From: Hyperoplus lanceolatus
Lineage: Eukaryota > Chordata > Actinopteri > Uranoscopiformes > Ammodytidae
Reading direction: 5' to 3'
Assembly: GCA_026929865.2 (NCBI GenBank)
Contig: CM049409.1
Location: 16,094,452 to 16,158,451 of the forward strand
DNA length: 64,000 bases
Under the pieces are notes generated by a model, which did not search any database, was not told the origin of the DNA, and was given only the letters and a program-made list of their open reading frames with translations. Positions 14,579-25,714 of this stretch are shown in pieces. How positions within the stretch are numbered: the first letter of the stretch is position 1; every line of letters begins with the position of its first letter. Both the position numbers and the translations under genes were made by a program.

Positions 14579-15430
14579 TCATCCTTTGACCCCAGCCAGG
14601 ATGAGGAGCCCCAAATACGCATCTAAATGTGTTTTGTCCAGCTCCTTCCACTTTTCCCCAAAAACACACATCCCTTCTAGATTAGTCATTTCCAGAATGA
14701 TTTTCTGTATTGAATCTGGCATGACCAGCTCAAAAGCTGACTTGATGTCAGTCACACGAGTCAGTGCCATCCTAGTGGGCCCTGGCACTGTCTTTAAGGT
14801 TAAAAAAAATTAGAATATCGTGCAAAAGTTCATATATTTCAGTAATTTGACTCAAAAGGTGAAAGTAATATATTATATAGACCCATTACATGAAAGGTGA
14901 GATATCCAAAGCCTTTATTTGTTATAATTTAGATTATTGTGGTTTACAGAGCTTATGAAGACCCCAAATTTAAAATCTCAGAAAATTTGAATATTACATG
15001 AAATCAATAAAAAAAGGGATTTTTAATACAGAAATATCAGCCCTCTATAAAGTATAATCATGCATGCGTACTCAGTACATGGTTTGGGTCCATTTTGCAT
15101 GACTTATTGCCTCAATTCCAATTCATTTTCCATTATATTCTAATTATATGAGTTTCACCTATATGCTTTCTGCAGACAGGTTTGCCTGACGCATATTTGG
15201 GGATGAATTTCACCATTTTTTACATGAATGTCTTGCTTGGAGCAATAGGAATAGCAATTCCCTCATCTGGTTCAAATTCAGGATCATTAGAATCAGAATT
15301 TAGACACATCCTCCTCTATTTCACTGTCATGATCAATGATGACTTCCAGAGCCTCCTGGACTGCCATCCTTTTGTTTCTGCTTCTCATTTTGTAAAGGTC
15401 TGCCTGACAGAGTGGAATGTTGGTAGGACT
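14579..15430 (-). pseudogene. piggyBac transposase N-terminal remnant
   Basis: On the minus strand near 15293-15400 the sequence reads RMAVQEALEVIIDHDSEIEE, the acidic N-terminal start typical of piggyBac transposases. After an inserted repeat (14803-15125) it resumes at 14788-14579 as PGPTRMALTRVTDIKSAFEL, MTNLEG and LDAYLGLLILAGV, the conserved N-terminal domain before the DDD catalytic core. The frame shifts and stops between these blocks, and no catalytic Asp region follows. It is a dead gene. Confidence 0.75.
14803..15125 (+). mobile_element. Tc1/mariner-type end fragment in piggyBac
   Basis: It begins AAAAATTAGAATATCGTGCA and carries GTTATAATTTAGATTATTG and CTCAGTACATGGTTTGGG. This resembles the terminal few hundred bases of a widespread fish Tc1-like family. 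It sits inside the piggyBac transposase and has no opposite end, so it is truncated. Confidence 0.5.
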
Positions 15431-16331
15431 CCCATGCAGAGAATATGTTATATGTTTTACCCCTCCCCTGTTGTGTGTCCACTGAATGTGGGTGGAGTGT
15501 TCCCAAGGGAACATAAATGGTTCCTGTCAAAAGTCACAACACTTGCAACTGTGTGTGTGTGTTTGTGTGTGTGTGTGTTACAGTATCTATGTGATATAAA
15601 CATGCAGGGGGTGGTTGCAAATGTGTGAGATTAAATATTTTCATACTGAAAAAATACTTTTAACTATTTTTCCTAGATCTTCAAACTTTGAAACGGGTCA
15701 ATTTGACCCGGAACATACAGTATCTCACAAAAGTGAGTACACCCCTAACATTTCTTCAAATATTTCATTATATCTTTCCATGCGACAACACTGAATAAAT
15801 GACACTTTGATACAATGTAAAGTAGTCAGTGTACAGCTTGTATAACAGTGTAAAGTTACTGTCCCCTCAAAATAACTCGACACACAGCCATTAATGTCTA
15901 AAGTGTTGGCAACAAAAGTGAGTACACCCCTAAGAAAAATTTTCCAAATTGGGCCCAAAGTGTCAATATTTTGTTTTGCCATCATTATTTTCTATCACTG
16001 CCTTAACCCTCTTGGGCATGCAGTTCACTAGAGCTTCACAGGTTGCAACTGGAACCCTCTTCTACCCATTCATGACGACATCAAGGAGCTGGTGGATATT
16101 AGAGTCCTTGCGCTCCTCCATCTCCCGTTTGAGGATGCCCAAAAGATGCTCAATAGGGTTTAAGACTGGAGACATGCTTGGCCAGTCCATAACCTTTACC
16201 CTCAGCTTCTTTAGCAAGCCAGTGGTCATTCGGAGGTGTGTTTGGGGTCGTTATCATGTTGCAGTACTGCCCTGCGGCCCAGTTTATGAAGGGAGGGGAT
16301 CATGCTCTGCTTCAGTATGTCACAGTACATG

Positions 16332-16781
16332 TTAGAATTCAATGAACTGTAGATCCCCAGTGCTGGCAGCACTCATGCAGCCCCAGACCATGACACTCCA
16401 ACCACCATGCTTGACTCTAGGCAAGACACACTTGTCTTTGTACTCCTCACCTGGTTGCCGCTCCACACTCTTAACACCATCTGAACCAAATAAATGTATT
16501 TTGGTCTCATCAGACCACAGGACATGGTTGCAGTAATCCATGTCCGTAGTCTGTTTGTCTTCAGCAAACTTTTTGTGGGGTTTCTTGTGCATCATCTTTA
16601 GAATAGGCTTCCTTCTGGGATGACAGCCATGCAGACCAGTATGATGCAGAGTGCGGCGTATGGTCTGAGCACTGACAGGTTGACCCCCCACCCCTTCAAG
16701 CCCTTCAGCAATGCTGGCAGCACTCATACGTCTATTTTCCAAAGCCAACCTCTGTGTACGACGCTGACCATGTGCACTCAA
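16332..16781 (-). pseudogene. Tc1 transposase central fragment (copy B)
   Basis: The minus strand reads RRMSAASIAEGLEGVGGQPV, TLHHTGLHGCHPRRKPILKM, HVLWSDETKIHLFGSDG and GGWSVMVWGCMSAAS, the DD34E transposase core with the first catalytic Asp. The open frame extends upstream to 17003 across the inversion junction, so its first 70 or so residues come from the antisense of the duplicated 3' arm. It stops at 16332, before the rest of the catalytic domain. There is no first helix-turn-helix. Confidence 0.78.
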
Positions 16782-16803
16782 CCTTCGTAAACTGGGCCGC
16801 AGG

Positions 16804-17133
16804 GTGGTATTGCAACATGATAACGACCCCAAACACACCTCCAAGACGACCAGTGGCTTGCTAAAAAAGCTGAGGGTAAAGGTTATGGCCTGGCCAAGCA
16901 TGTCTCCAGACCTAAACCCTATTGAGCATCTTTGGGGCATCCTCAAACAGAAGTTGGAGGAGCGCAAGGTCTTTAATACCCACCAGCTCTGTGATGCTGT
17001 CATAAATGGGTGGAAGAGGGTTCCAGTTGCAACCTGTGAAGCTCTAGTGAACTACATGCCCAAGAGGGTTAAGGCAGTGATAGAAAATAATGGTGGCCAC
17101 ACAAAATATTTACACTTTGGGCCCGATTTGTAA
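16804..17133 (+). pseudogene. Tc1 transposase C-terminal fragment (copy B arm)
   Basis: An open + strand frame of 109 residues reads VLQHDNDPKHTSKTTSGLLK, SMSPDLNPIEHLWGILK and NYMPKRVKAVIENNGGHTKY. It includes the second catalytic Asp and the Glu and ends in normal C-terminal sequence. It is the sense arm of the mirrored element. The same region also occurs in antisense in the opposite arm. Confidence 0.8.
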
Positions 17134-17372
17134 ATTTTTTCTAAGGGGTGTACTCACTTTTGTTGCCAGCAGTTTAGACATTAATGGCTGTGTGTCGAGT
17201 TATTTTGAGGGGACAGTAAATTTACACTGTTATACAAGCTGTACACTGACTACTTTACATTGTATCAAAGTGTCATTTCTTCAATGTTGTCCCATGGAAA
17301 GATATAAAGAAAAATGTGAAGAAATGTGAGGGGTGTACTCACTTTTGTGAGATACTGTAACAGGAGGGTTAA

Positions 17373-19019
17373 TGTTTTCTTGGTTTATGCCATACATGCA
17401 CTAGTGCTTGCTGAGAATATATGGAATAAAGAATCCTACTGTATCACTTTGTTTTGTTTTGTGTGTTTTTTTGTTTTTGTGTGTGTTTATGTGTTTGTTT
17501 GTCTGTTTGGGGGGGATTGTGAATTTCTGTAGTATCATATACGATTGTACATAAATATATACAGTATTTAGATATAAATGCAAAGCAGATATTTACTCCG
17601 GTTGGAAGCGCTCCCCTTACCCTACTATTGAGAAATGTTGATGTATGTCCAGATAACCGCAAACCACTGCGTCTGTAAAAACTCACTAGACTTTCTGTAT
17701 CACTACTATTCATTTTGTGTCCAATATTATACAGTATACCTTTGCGCAAAGGCATCAATTGCAAATACAAAAGGCAAAACTATCGAATAAGCACTGAACA
17801 CATTGATATGATTAGGTTTGGGGCTAATTAACTCATATTTTATCAGACAGATGTCAACATATCATGAATTCATTTTGAACCTATTCTTTTGTGATAGCAG
17901 ATGTTTGCATAATGAGCCACCTGATGCTAAACATGAATCAAACTCAGGTTGGCTTGCTATCAGATGTGATTTGACCCATGAAGAATCAGATAGTATTTAC
18001 TTGCTTCAATCATGATGTTGTGAGACAGGGACAGATGAAGGAGGTGGGAGTAGCAGTGAGTGTGTAAGCTCAAGGTACAGATGGAGTGCTTTATTTTACC
18101 AAGAGTAAAACCTTGTTTTATAATCCACCAGGTCAGACATGTCTCTATAGTGATGATTTTACTGTGGGCTGATAGTGTTTTTTTTTACATTTGAGGCACA
18201 GATTTACAGTTATGACACCTAGCCAAAGTCATTGTTGAACTGCTGCTCTAACAATTAGATCAGAAAGGATTAAATCTTTGAAATATCAGCCCACGTTGAA
18301 GCGATGATTAATATTGAAAAAGTTGGACATTTCACCATGTACGCTTCTCTGTGACCTAAATCCAAAAGATAACATCACAAATCAGAGCTCAGCCACCAAA
18401 TAACCACGACCTTTGTTTATTTGAAGTAAGTGAGAGCTTGTCAAATGGAAAAAATTGAGACTAATGCCTCAGCATCACTTTAACTGCACTTGGCCCTGGT
18501 CAGAACACTTCAAGTCTTACAGACATTCAAACGTTAAAAGTAAAAGACACAAGTTATTCTATATTTGTGAATACAGCTTTCACCGAATCAGAGGTCACTC
18601 CATACCTTTTAAGAGACATATTTGTATTTCTCTCCATGGTAGCTTACTTCAGGCCTTTTTCGAGCTGGACCAAGTTGTATCCGCCTTTTCATCATTCTAA
18701 TCGATTCCGGCCAAAATCTCATAACTTGCTTCAGTGAAGACATGTTGCTTGGCTGAGTGCAGCTCTCCATTACATTACTCAAGGGGCCAGAGGACACTAA
18801 AACCCAAACCCCTCAAAAGTATATTAATGGCTCGTCCCGTAATTAGACATTTTGGTAGAAAAAGGTACGTACATGGGGGGGGGGGTCTCAAAGTCATCCC
18901 GTAGGGGTAACCACTAAATCGCAATTGTAATGGATGGGGAAGGGGAGAAAAAAAAACACAACAAAACTGTAAAGGGCCACACAGGCTTCCTTTAAGAAAT
19001 AACTAAAATGACAAACTGA
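17373..19019. other. Gene-free stretch
   Basis: T/G-rich sequence at 17445-17515 and a G10 run near 18877. No exon or element is recognisable. Confidence 0.5.
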
Positions 19020-19468
19020 GGCCTGTTTCAGGTAGCTGGTTTTGAGGCAACCCAGAGTTTGTTCGCTCTGAGTTAGTGGAAACTCTGGGTGTTCCGTTTC
19101 AGGTAGCAGGTTCAGCGCAACCGAGAGTCAGTTACTGCGGCAACATACGCCATGGGTCTAACCTGCTCGGGAGGTGGTTAGACCTACCCTGAGTTTGTTT
19201 TCACTTTACGCTGCAGCTCCGACTGAAGAAAGAGTGTCACTGTCACACGCATCCCTGTACAGTTTGAAGCAAAATCACTCCATAGAAATCTCCATCGGGA
19301 TGTTTTTAACATGGATTGATGATTTTACGTTTGACCGATCATTTATCTGATCAGTAGCCTTGTTCTCATGGCCTCGGTCCGTTCATATAGGCATCCACCT
19401 TACACATCATGACATGCTCTACATTCAGATTAATACACCTATTTGTATTGTATGGTTTTTAATGTCTC
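19020..19468 (+). mobile_element. GGCCTGTTTCAGG element, truncated copy
   Basis: It starts GGCCTGTTTCAGGTAGCTGG and runs nearly identical to the left 450 bp of the complete copy at 37760-39015. It then diverges and lacks the right terminal repeat. It is non-coding and non-autonomous. The superfamily is uncertain (Harbinger-like by general appearance). Confidence 0.7.
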
Positions 19469-20260
19469 CTGCTTCAGCTTGTCGGTCTTTATTTCTAGCA
19501 AGTGACCCGTTCGCTGTACATTATCCCGTTTATTACATGGCTACTACAAAAAATAAAGCAATTCATTGAAGCAACATGTTGTTTTAACAGCCAAAAACAG
19601 TCCGCTACACGGTCGGAACTCACTCAGTAGCAACGGTTACTATGTCAAGCTGCGGCCAGTAGTACGCCATAGGAACGACCAAGGATACGACCTAGTAACA
19701 GGGGAATAGTCTGCTCGCCCTGCTAGACTGTCTGCTTCAGCTGACTGAAGGCTCCGGCTCAGCTGTTAGCCACATAGCTACTGTTTTGCTAACACAACTC
19801 AAGATGTGAAGAGGTGAAGCGGATTGATTTTGTCAGTTTGGTTAACAGTCCCAGTGATGTTGGACTCAGCGCGTAGCGAGATCAACTGGCACATCGTGGG
19901 GACAGTAAAATACGGCCCTCTTACTGCAAGCTCCAGCACTTCTGCTCTCAATTCACCTGCCAGTGTTGTTGTTGTAAAGCAGCTGACCGGCGCGGCACTA
20001 AATGTTTACGTCACACCTGACGCTGTTTACAAGCACCTCTTTCATTCCGGAGCGCTGTGTAAAAGGAGCTACTGATGCGCCAGCAGGCCGGCGTTGCTTG
20101 CTTCTGTGTAAATAACACAGAAGCAAGCAACGCCGGCATTTTGTAGTGATGTTGTTCCGTCAATATTCCGCAATCTCTGTGTAAAAGGGGCAATAGACTC
20201 CCCACACCTGGGCTCAATAAAAGCCAATCAATGCCACACACACACCTGATTGCAGTGAGT
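19469..20260. other. GC-richer unidentified block with hairpin
   Basis: This block has higher GC and CpG than its surroundings. TCTGTGTAAAAGGGGC near 20176 and CGCTGTGTAAAAGGAGC near 20053 are related short motifs. It is probably a non-autonomous transposon, since it contains a long hairpin, but its ends were not resolved. Confidence 0.4.
20087..20137. repeat. Perfect 23 bp hairpin
   Basis: Arms 20087-20109 and 20115-20137 are exact reverse complements (GCCGGCGTTGCTTGCTTCTG continued by TGT), with a 5 nt loop AAATA. Confidence 0.95.
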
Positions 20261-20328
20261 TGATCTCACTAACCATTCTCACGGAGAGGAAAGATACGGA
20301 AAGATTGAGTGCCCTCACAAACGAAAAC

Positions 20329-20390
20329 ATGACTATTGTTATTGGAACCATAATTGTTTTGCTCACCTTGCGGATCCACATAGCCTCAGG
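20329..20390 (+). other. Possible orphan signal-peptide exon
   Basis: ATG at 20329 opens MTIVIGTIIVLLTLRIHIAS, a plausible signal peptide, and ends at CCTCAG/GTATTT, a usable donor in phase 1 as in immunoglobulin-type leader exons. No convincing downstream exon follows within several kilobases, and no protein family is recognised. It may be chance. Confidence 0.18.
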
Positions 20391-21409
20391 TATTTTCAGA
20401 TTTCAGGTTGATGTGGCTGTGATCTTTGTGGGGTAAATTTATATTAATTTCCATGCACTCAAAATTGCAAAGTTCTTCTAGGACTCGTACTGTACTGTCT
20501 TTTTCCTCATGCATTAACTACTGTATAAACTACTGTATATCCAAAAGTGGGTTCAACATGTTGATATTGCCCTTTCTTATATTTCTCAAAATTTCAATCA
20601 TAGATGTACCAGTGATACATCACTAGTGTATAAGAACTCCCTTGTTATGCTATGTGAATCATCAATCTAGCTGTGGGATTTTGTAGTCGGCTGTACGTAT
20701 TTTAACGACAGCCCAACATTTCCATCTCTTCCTGTGTGAATCGAAGAGGATGATTAAAAAAAAGAAAGACTAAGTAGAAGGGAAATTCCTCCCCAGATTC
20801 AACATGTACAGCCGGCATGAACGAATCAAGTCAAATCGAGATAGGACTCTCCAAAAGGACGGGAGAAGATAGGATGACTCAATTAATGTCCAATAACGAT
20901 GTGGAAGGATATAATTGTTTCCCCTAACCAGAACAGCCCCTCTGGAGAAATTACAGCATATTGATCAAATATAAGATGAGTTTTAAGACGACGAAGGACG
21001 GGGGTGCGTGCTTCCAATTAGACTGTCAAGTTTTTATTTTTCAATTAATTGCAGGAAAAAAGGAAGATGAGAGAAGAAGAAGAGGAAACACAGAAGAGTG
21101 CAGTTCAAACACAGAAAAAGGAGAACTGTTGAGTCCATTTGTGTTGTTTTATTACAAAAACAAGATGAATGGGGCTTCTTAAAAGAGGGATCAGTGAGCT
21201 GAGATTGAATGTGATTGAAGCAGATAAAATCAGATTACATCATTTTCAGGGACTTTCTTTTCAATTGTACACAATGTACAATTTTTAATAATGTATTACA
21301 GTAGATTTAAATTTTGTTTTAAATAAAAACAGCAAACTTTTTTCGGTATGGTATTTGTGTGTAGGCAAATAAACAATTTGTAATCTCCATGATTAAATAA
21401 AAATTGCTA
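20391..21409. other. Gene-free stretch
   Basis: AT-rich with no recognisable exon or element. Confidence 0.45.
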
Positions 21410-22018
21410 TTAAAGAGGACCTATTATACTACTTTTATGGTCTTAATTTCTTGTTTTACACTGCTATAGAGCAACCTGACACGAATCACATCACAAAAAA
21501 CTATGTAGATTTTCGGGAAGCTCTTTCTCTTATTTTGGCGATCCAGCACGTCCTGTCAACACTTGAGTGTGTGTGCTTCGGGCATCTCCGCTCCCTCCGC
21601 CTGTGCTTCGGCGATCTCCGCTCCCCCCCCCCCCCTCCTGCAAACCCCACTCCGTTGTGATTGTTTACCTTCCTTCCGGAACACTTTCAGTGGCGGGAGG
21701 CGCGAGCATGGACCTATAAGGGCGCGAGGCAGACGCGAACAGGGAAGTGACAGCATTACCATACATGGAAACATCCGCGTGGTGACGTCACAAAGTTTTA
21801 TGCGACATCACAAATTATGAAAGGGTAGACCGTGACTTCTCAACTGGCTAGAATAGTGTTTAGTGCTCTGCACAGACACCCCAGACGGTGAGCAGGGAAT
21901 ACGTCAAAATGCATGTAAGTCATTATTTGATCATTTAGTATAGTTAAGCATGACTATGAATCATCATAACAACGTTTATAGGTCATAAAAGTCAAAAAGC
22001 ATCATAGGTCCTCTTTAA
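21410..22018 (+). mobile_element. TTAA-flanked MITE, family 1
   Basis: TTAA at both ends (21410-21413, 22015-22018) with inverted ends AAGAGGACCTATTATACTAC and AAGAGGACCTATGATGC (right end, inverted). It is about 600 bp, non-coding and GC-rich in the middle (21590-21760). TTAA-targeting fits piggyBac- or Kolobok-type mobilisation. The right 240 bp recurs at 63598-63835. Confidence 0.8.
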
Positions 22019-22201
22019 TCTAAAAGATAATAAAAAATCTGTATGTAGGTTTTCTTCAAAGGGGACTAAGTTTGCAGAGGGTTTGCATGCCAATCTAACC
22101 AGGCAGGTTTCATGTCAGTGTTGTAGACAATTGTTTCAAGATCAAAGATTCAAAACAGATTCCTTGAAGGTGGCTTGAAAGCTGTTTTGGTGTGTGTGTG
22201 T

Positions 22202-22226
22202 GGGGGGGGGGGGGGGGGGGGGGGGG
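22202..22226 (+). repeat. Poly(G) run
   Basis: About 25 consecutive G following a short (GT)n. Confidence 0.95.
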
Positions 22227-24249
22227 CTTTGGACGAGTGGATACGTGTTAGCTGGATTTAGAGAACACATAAAAGAGAGAGATCAAAGACAGAGAGGAGT
22301 TAAACTGAGCTTGTCAAGATCACAACCTGATATTTAATTTAACAGACAGAGACAGGAGAGTAAATGAATGTCCAACACTGAATTTGTTTCCCATTAGTTC
22401 AGATAATAATGAATGGAGGGATCAATTAAGACTCTGGAGGGTTTCAGTTGTTGGAGGGCTAAATCATGACTCGATTTCTAATTGGACATCAGGGAAGAAA
22501 AGTAAATATAGGGTGGGCAAGATGATGAGATGGTGTAGAGTAGGATTAGTAGAAGTAATGATTATGGTCAAACTACGACTCTTTTGCCACCAATTTGGTT
22601 GCCGCCTGAATTTCAATGAACAGCCACAGGAGTAGAAGCTCATAGTAGAGATTTGACCAGACTGAGATGTGGCTTTGAAATTGAAGTGAGCAGTATTTTA
22701 TGTAGCTGGCCGAAAGTAAAGATACTTTACTCAGTGGGTTACCCCTGTCAACATAGTTTCTCGTTTCAATCCATCAATGTGTATTTAGAAAGACCCAAGT
22801 ATATTTCATCCAGTGGGTATAATTGCAGTATGCAGTCCCAGATTGGATGAATTTTTGCCACGTGGCTAAAATTCATCCAATGGTTGATTTTTTGCAAGTA
22901 TTTTTAAAGGACTGTTGAATGTGAGATTTTGATGACGTGGTGCTTTTGAGTGGGTTTCTTTGGCTTTTTCAAATCCTGCTTTTTCAATCCTGGTAGTGTT
23001 GGTGTTAGCAGGGAAACCTTGATCATAGTAAGACATTTATTTTTAAAGTTAACTTAATTTAAATGTTTTGAAAAATACCTTGAAAAAAATACAGAATAAG
23101 GCAGGTTCCTGGAAACAATTTGAAATATTCCTGAACAAAAAAAAAGGTTAAGGTCTCAATTATTCTGCAATTCTTTTACATAACAATGCATCATTTAGGT
23201 TCTGCATGAACGATAAGGAGCTCAATATTTCTCTCCACCTAGTTTCTATTTGTAACATTCTGAATCCCAGATATCCATAATAGTGGGGAATCAAAACAAG
23301 CTTTAAAAAAAACATCTTTACTCGAGTTTCAGTTAACATCCTTAAAGAGTCTCTTGACATTCATGCGGCTTACATGATTTATCTCTCTCAAGAGATCATT
23401 CATGGTGTTTCTGCTCCACCAGAGAGGAGCATGGGAGATAGGACACAGTGGAAATGATGGACTGAAAATGTAAAGAGCTTCACTTGAACCTTTTTTTATC
23501 ACCACTTCACCATCTATTGAGTCCAATGAGCCACCGGAGCATCTCACAGGACCATTAGTCACAGACATGCAGAGGAGGCGGGGAAGTGGTTGTGACCAGC
23601 CATCCTCTTGACTGCAGTGTCACAGGTTTGATCAATTATCTACCCAGTGAGAAAAACATTTCAACAACAGCACACGCTAGCCGAAGAGGAGAGTAAGAGC
23701 TTAAGTGGACTGAATCCAATTCTTTTAACAAAACTTTTTTTCTCAAATGAGTATGGTTCGTTGTGGGCACTGAACACACTGCAAGTTGAACTCTGATGGA
23801 AAACAATATAACCCACAGCCTGAAAGTATAGGTTTTGCTGCCAGATGAACTACACTACAGTTGGTGGTGCATCTGGATGTGTGGCTATTAAAATAAAAAG
23901 TCATGTTAAAATCTAAATGGCAGAATACATTTTTGCTTTGGAAAAACTTGACGTTACAGACTACAGTAATATTGAACTTTTAACCTTTTAGTGAGAAAAT
24001 TTGTTCAATAAAATGGAAGCATCAGAAATGGAAGCATCAGAAAGCCCTATTGCTTGACTTTAACCTTGGTGTAAGGTGTCGTTCTGTTCCTCCATCAAAT
24101 CCTGTTTTATAACTTCCTCCATCTGCACTTTATACCCATGACCTCTGGGGTGATGACATCACTGCACAACAAATCCTTATACCAACCAAGATGGACATTT
24201 TGAGTGGAGCCAGTTCTGTGAAAGAAAAAGACAAGTAATTTGTGTGAAT
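22227..24249. other. Gene-free stretch
   Basis: No exon or transposon is recognised apart from the palindrome at 22842. Confidence 0.45.
22842..22881. repeat. 40 bp near-perfect palindrome with E-box core
   Basis: Nineteen of twenty base pairs match around the centre between 22861 and 22862, with no loop. The centre is GCCACGTGGC (E-box CACGTG) and both outer ends read ATTGGATGAATTTT inward, giving inverted CCAAT boxes at the edges. A function is not shown. It may be the core of a MITE. Confidence 0.9.

Positions 24250-24295
<46 letters not shown>
24250..24295 (+). repeat. (GA)n microsatellite
   Basis: About 23 GA units with one AA interruption. Confidence 0.95.
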
Positions 24296-24297
<2 letters not shown>

Positions 24298-24755
24298 ACA
24301 CTGCTGCTGCCAAAGGTGGAGTTGCGTATTGTTTTGATGCTGCAAAAGGTAATTAATGCTCTAATGTATTTCCATATTTGGTCTTTCAATATGCAGGGGA
24401 GACTGGGAGCAGCGATGATGCTGTCAAAAGCCAGGCCAGCTGTACATGAATTGGGATTAGATGAAAAATGTAATATCATCAGTACATTAGTATGCATATC
24501 TAAAGATGAGCTCGGGAGAAATCAGATCCTGCTGTGAGTGACATTTATGTCATCAGCAGGATAATCGCTTTTCATACCAATGAGGCAGGTTGTCCCGACT
24601 GAACAAGAGTAACACTATTACCAGCACCAATTCATTTTAGTGCAATCACCACTATCAGTCGAGTTGAGGCTTTGAGTAATATTGCTGAAATTGTTCTTGT
24701 TCAACTTTGGGGAACTTGTGTAAATTTGCACTAGTTTTTGGTGTGTGCGGAAGTA

Positions 24756-25250
24756 CAGTCCTGGATGGATTATCATGACCATGGGCCCTGGACACAAACT
24801 CAACTTGGGCCCTTACAACCACAAAACGTCTTCCCCTCTTGGTGTGCCCTACCTTGGCACAATAATTTAGTCAACCAATAGTACAGGACCACCCAACGGC
24901 ATATTGCTTTAAAATTATCCAACAGCAGCTAACCCAAGGTTTACTGTAGGGCGGTTTCTCCGCTAAATTAAACACAATAAGGCTAAGCCGCCGATTATCT
25001 TTAAACAATAATACCGGGGGGCATCCTTTAAAATATCAGGCTTACGTGAGGTTATGGCACCAGCAACATGCGGCGCAATTACAACGTTTCATAACTAAAT
25101 AATATACACGCTGAAGAAATTCAGTCCCTAACTGATACTGTAACACTTAAAAATGTATGTAGGTGTTTACCTGGCCAGTAAAAGCCAAAAATGTGCATTG
25201 GTGCTGTCTCCTGTCAATTCAGTTTGGACAGACACACTCCTGATCAGGCA
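24756..25250 (+). mobile_element. hAT-like element, left end only
   Basis: CAGTCCTGGATGGATTATCA followed by GGGCCC-rich sequence matches the style of the hAT-like element at 33170 (CAGGGATGGATTACTG). No right end was found, so the 3' limit is a guess. Confidence 0.4.
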
Positions 25251-25658
25251 TAGTGAATACACGTGTGTGGGCCAGTTCCCTTTGTGAACCTTTTACATTG
25301 TGTGGATTTAACTGTGTCAGATGTGGTGTTTACTCTGCAGGTGATTTTATGAATGTATGTTAGTATACTGCAGCACATGAACAACATGAACCAGTTATTA
25401 AGAACAGCTCCATCATGTTGACTGATGAACTGTTTGTTAATATCAACCCAACCTGTGAACCTTCTACCATTTGCATTACTCAGGTTAATGACTTGCTTGA
25501 TGTTTTCTAAACTCTAATGATATAAGCTAATGTATGTATCAAGAAAGTTGAGTCAAAAATCTAACTTGATAAAGTAATAATACTTTTGAAAAGTTAGAGA
25601 TGTAGTCAGATCAAAGCAAAGTCCTGTTAACCAGAAAATCTGCATTGCAAAACAAACC

Positions 25659-25662
<4 letters not shown>

Positions 25663-25712
<50 letters not shown>
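25663..25712 (+). repeat. (CA)n microsatellite
   Basis: About 25 uninterrupted CA units. Confidence 0.97.

Positions 25713-25714
<2 letters not shown>

Larger units (their letters stand above)
15718..17357 (-). mobile_element. Mirror-rearranged Tc1 element, copy B
   Basis: The ends CAGTATCTCACAAAAGTGAG and the inverse are flanked by TA (15716-15717, 17358-17359). Positions 15718-16292 are the 3' end in antisense, and the antisense sequence continues to about 16781. Then 16782-17357 is the same 3' end in sense. Arms of about 575 bp surround a spacer of about 490 bp. The junction (CCTTCGTAAACTGGGCCGCA read on +) is the reverse complement of the junction in copy A, so copy B is the same rearranged element in the opposite orientation. 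It is inserted in the right terminal repeat of the piggyBac relic. Confidence 0.88.
13014..17372 (-). mobile_element. piggyBac relic with TTAA duplications
   Basis: The ends are CCCTCCTGTTATGTTC at 13018 and its inverse, which is split into GGAACA (15711-15715 side) and ACAGGAGGG (ends 17368). Both are flanked by TTAA (13014-13017, 17369-17372), the hallmark of piggyBac. Subterminal GGGTCAATTTGACCC palindromes lie just inside both ends (about 13060 and 15690). The right terminal repeat is split by Tc1 copy B. Without that insert the element is about 2.7 kb. Its transposase lies on the minus strand and only N-terminal parts remain. The catalytic part is replaced or lost between about 13360 and 14578. 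Confidence 0.85.
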
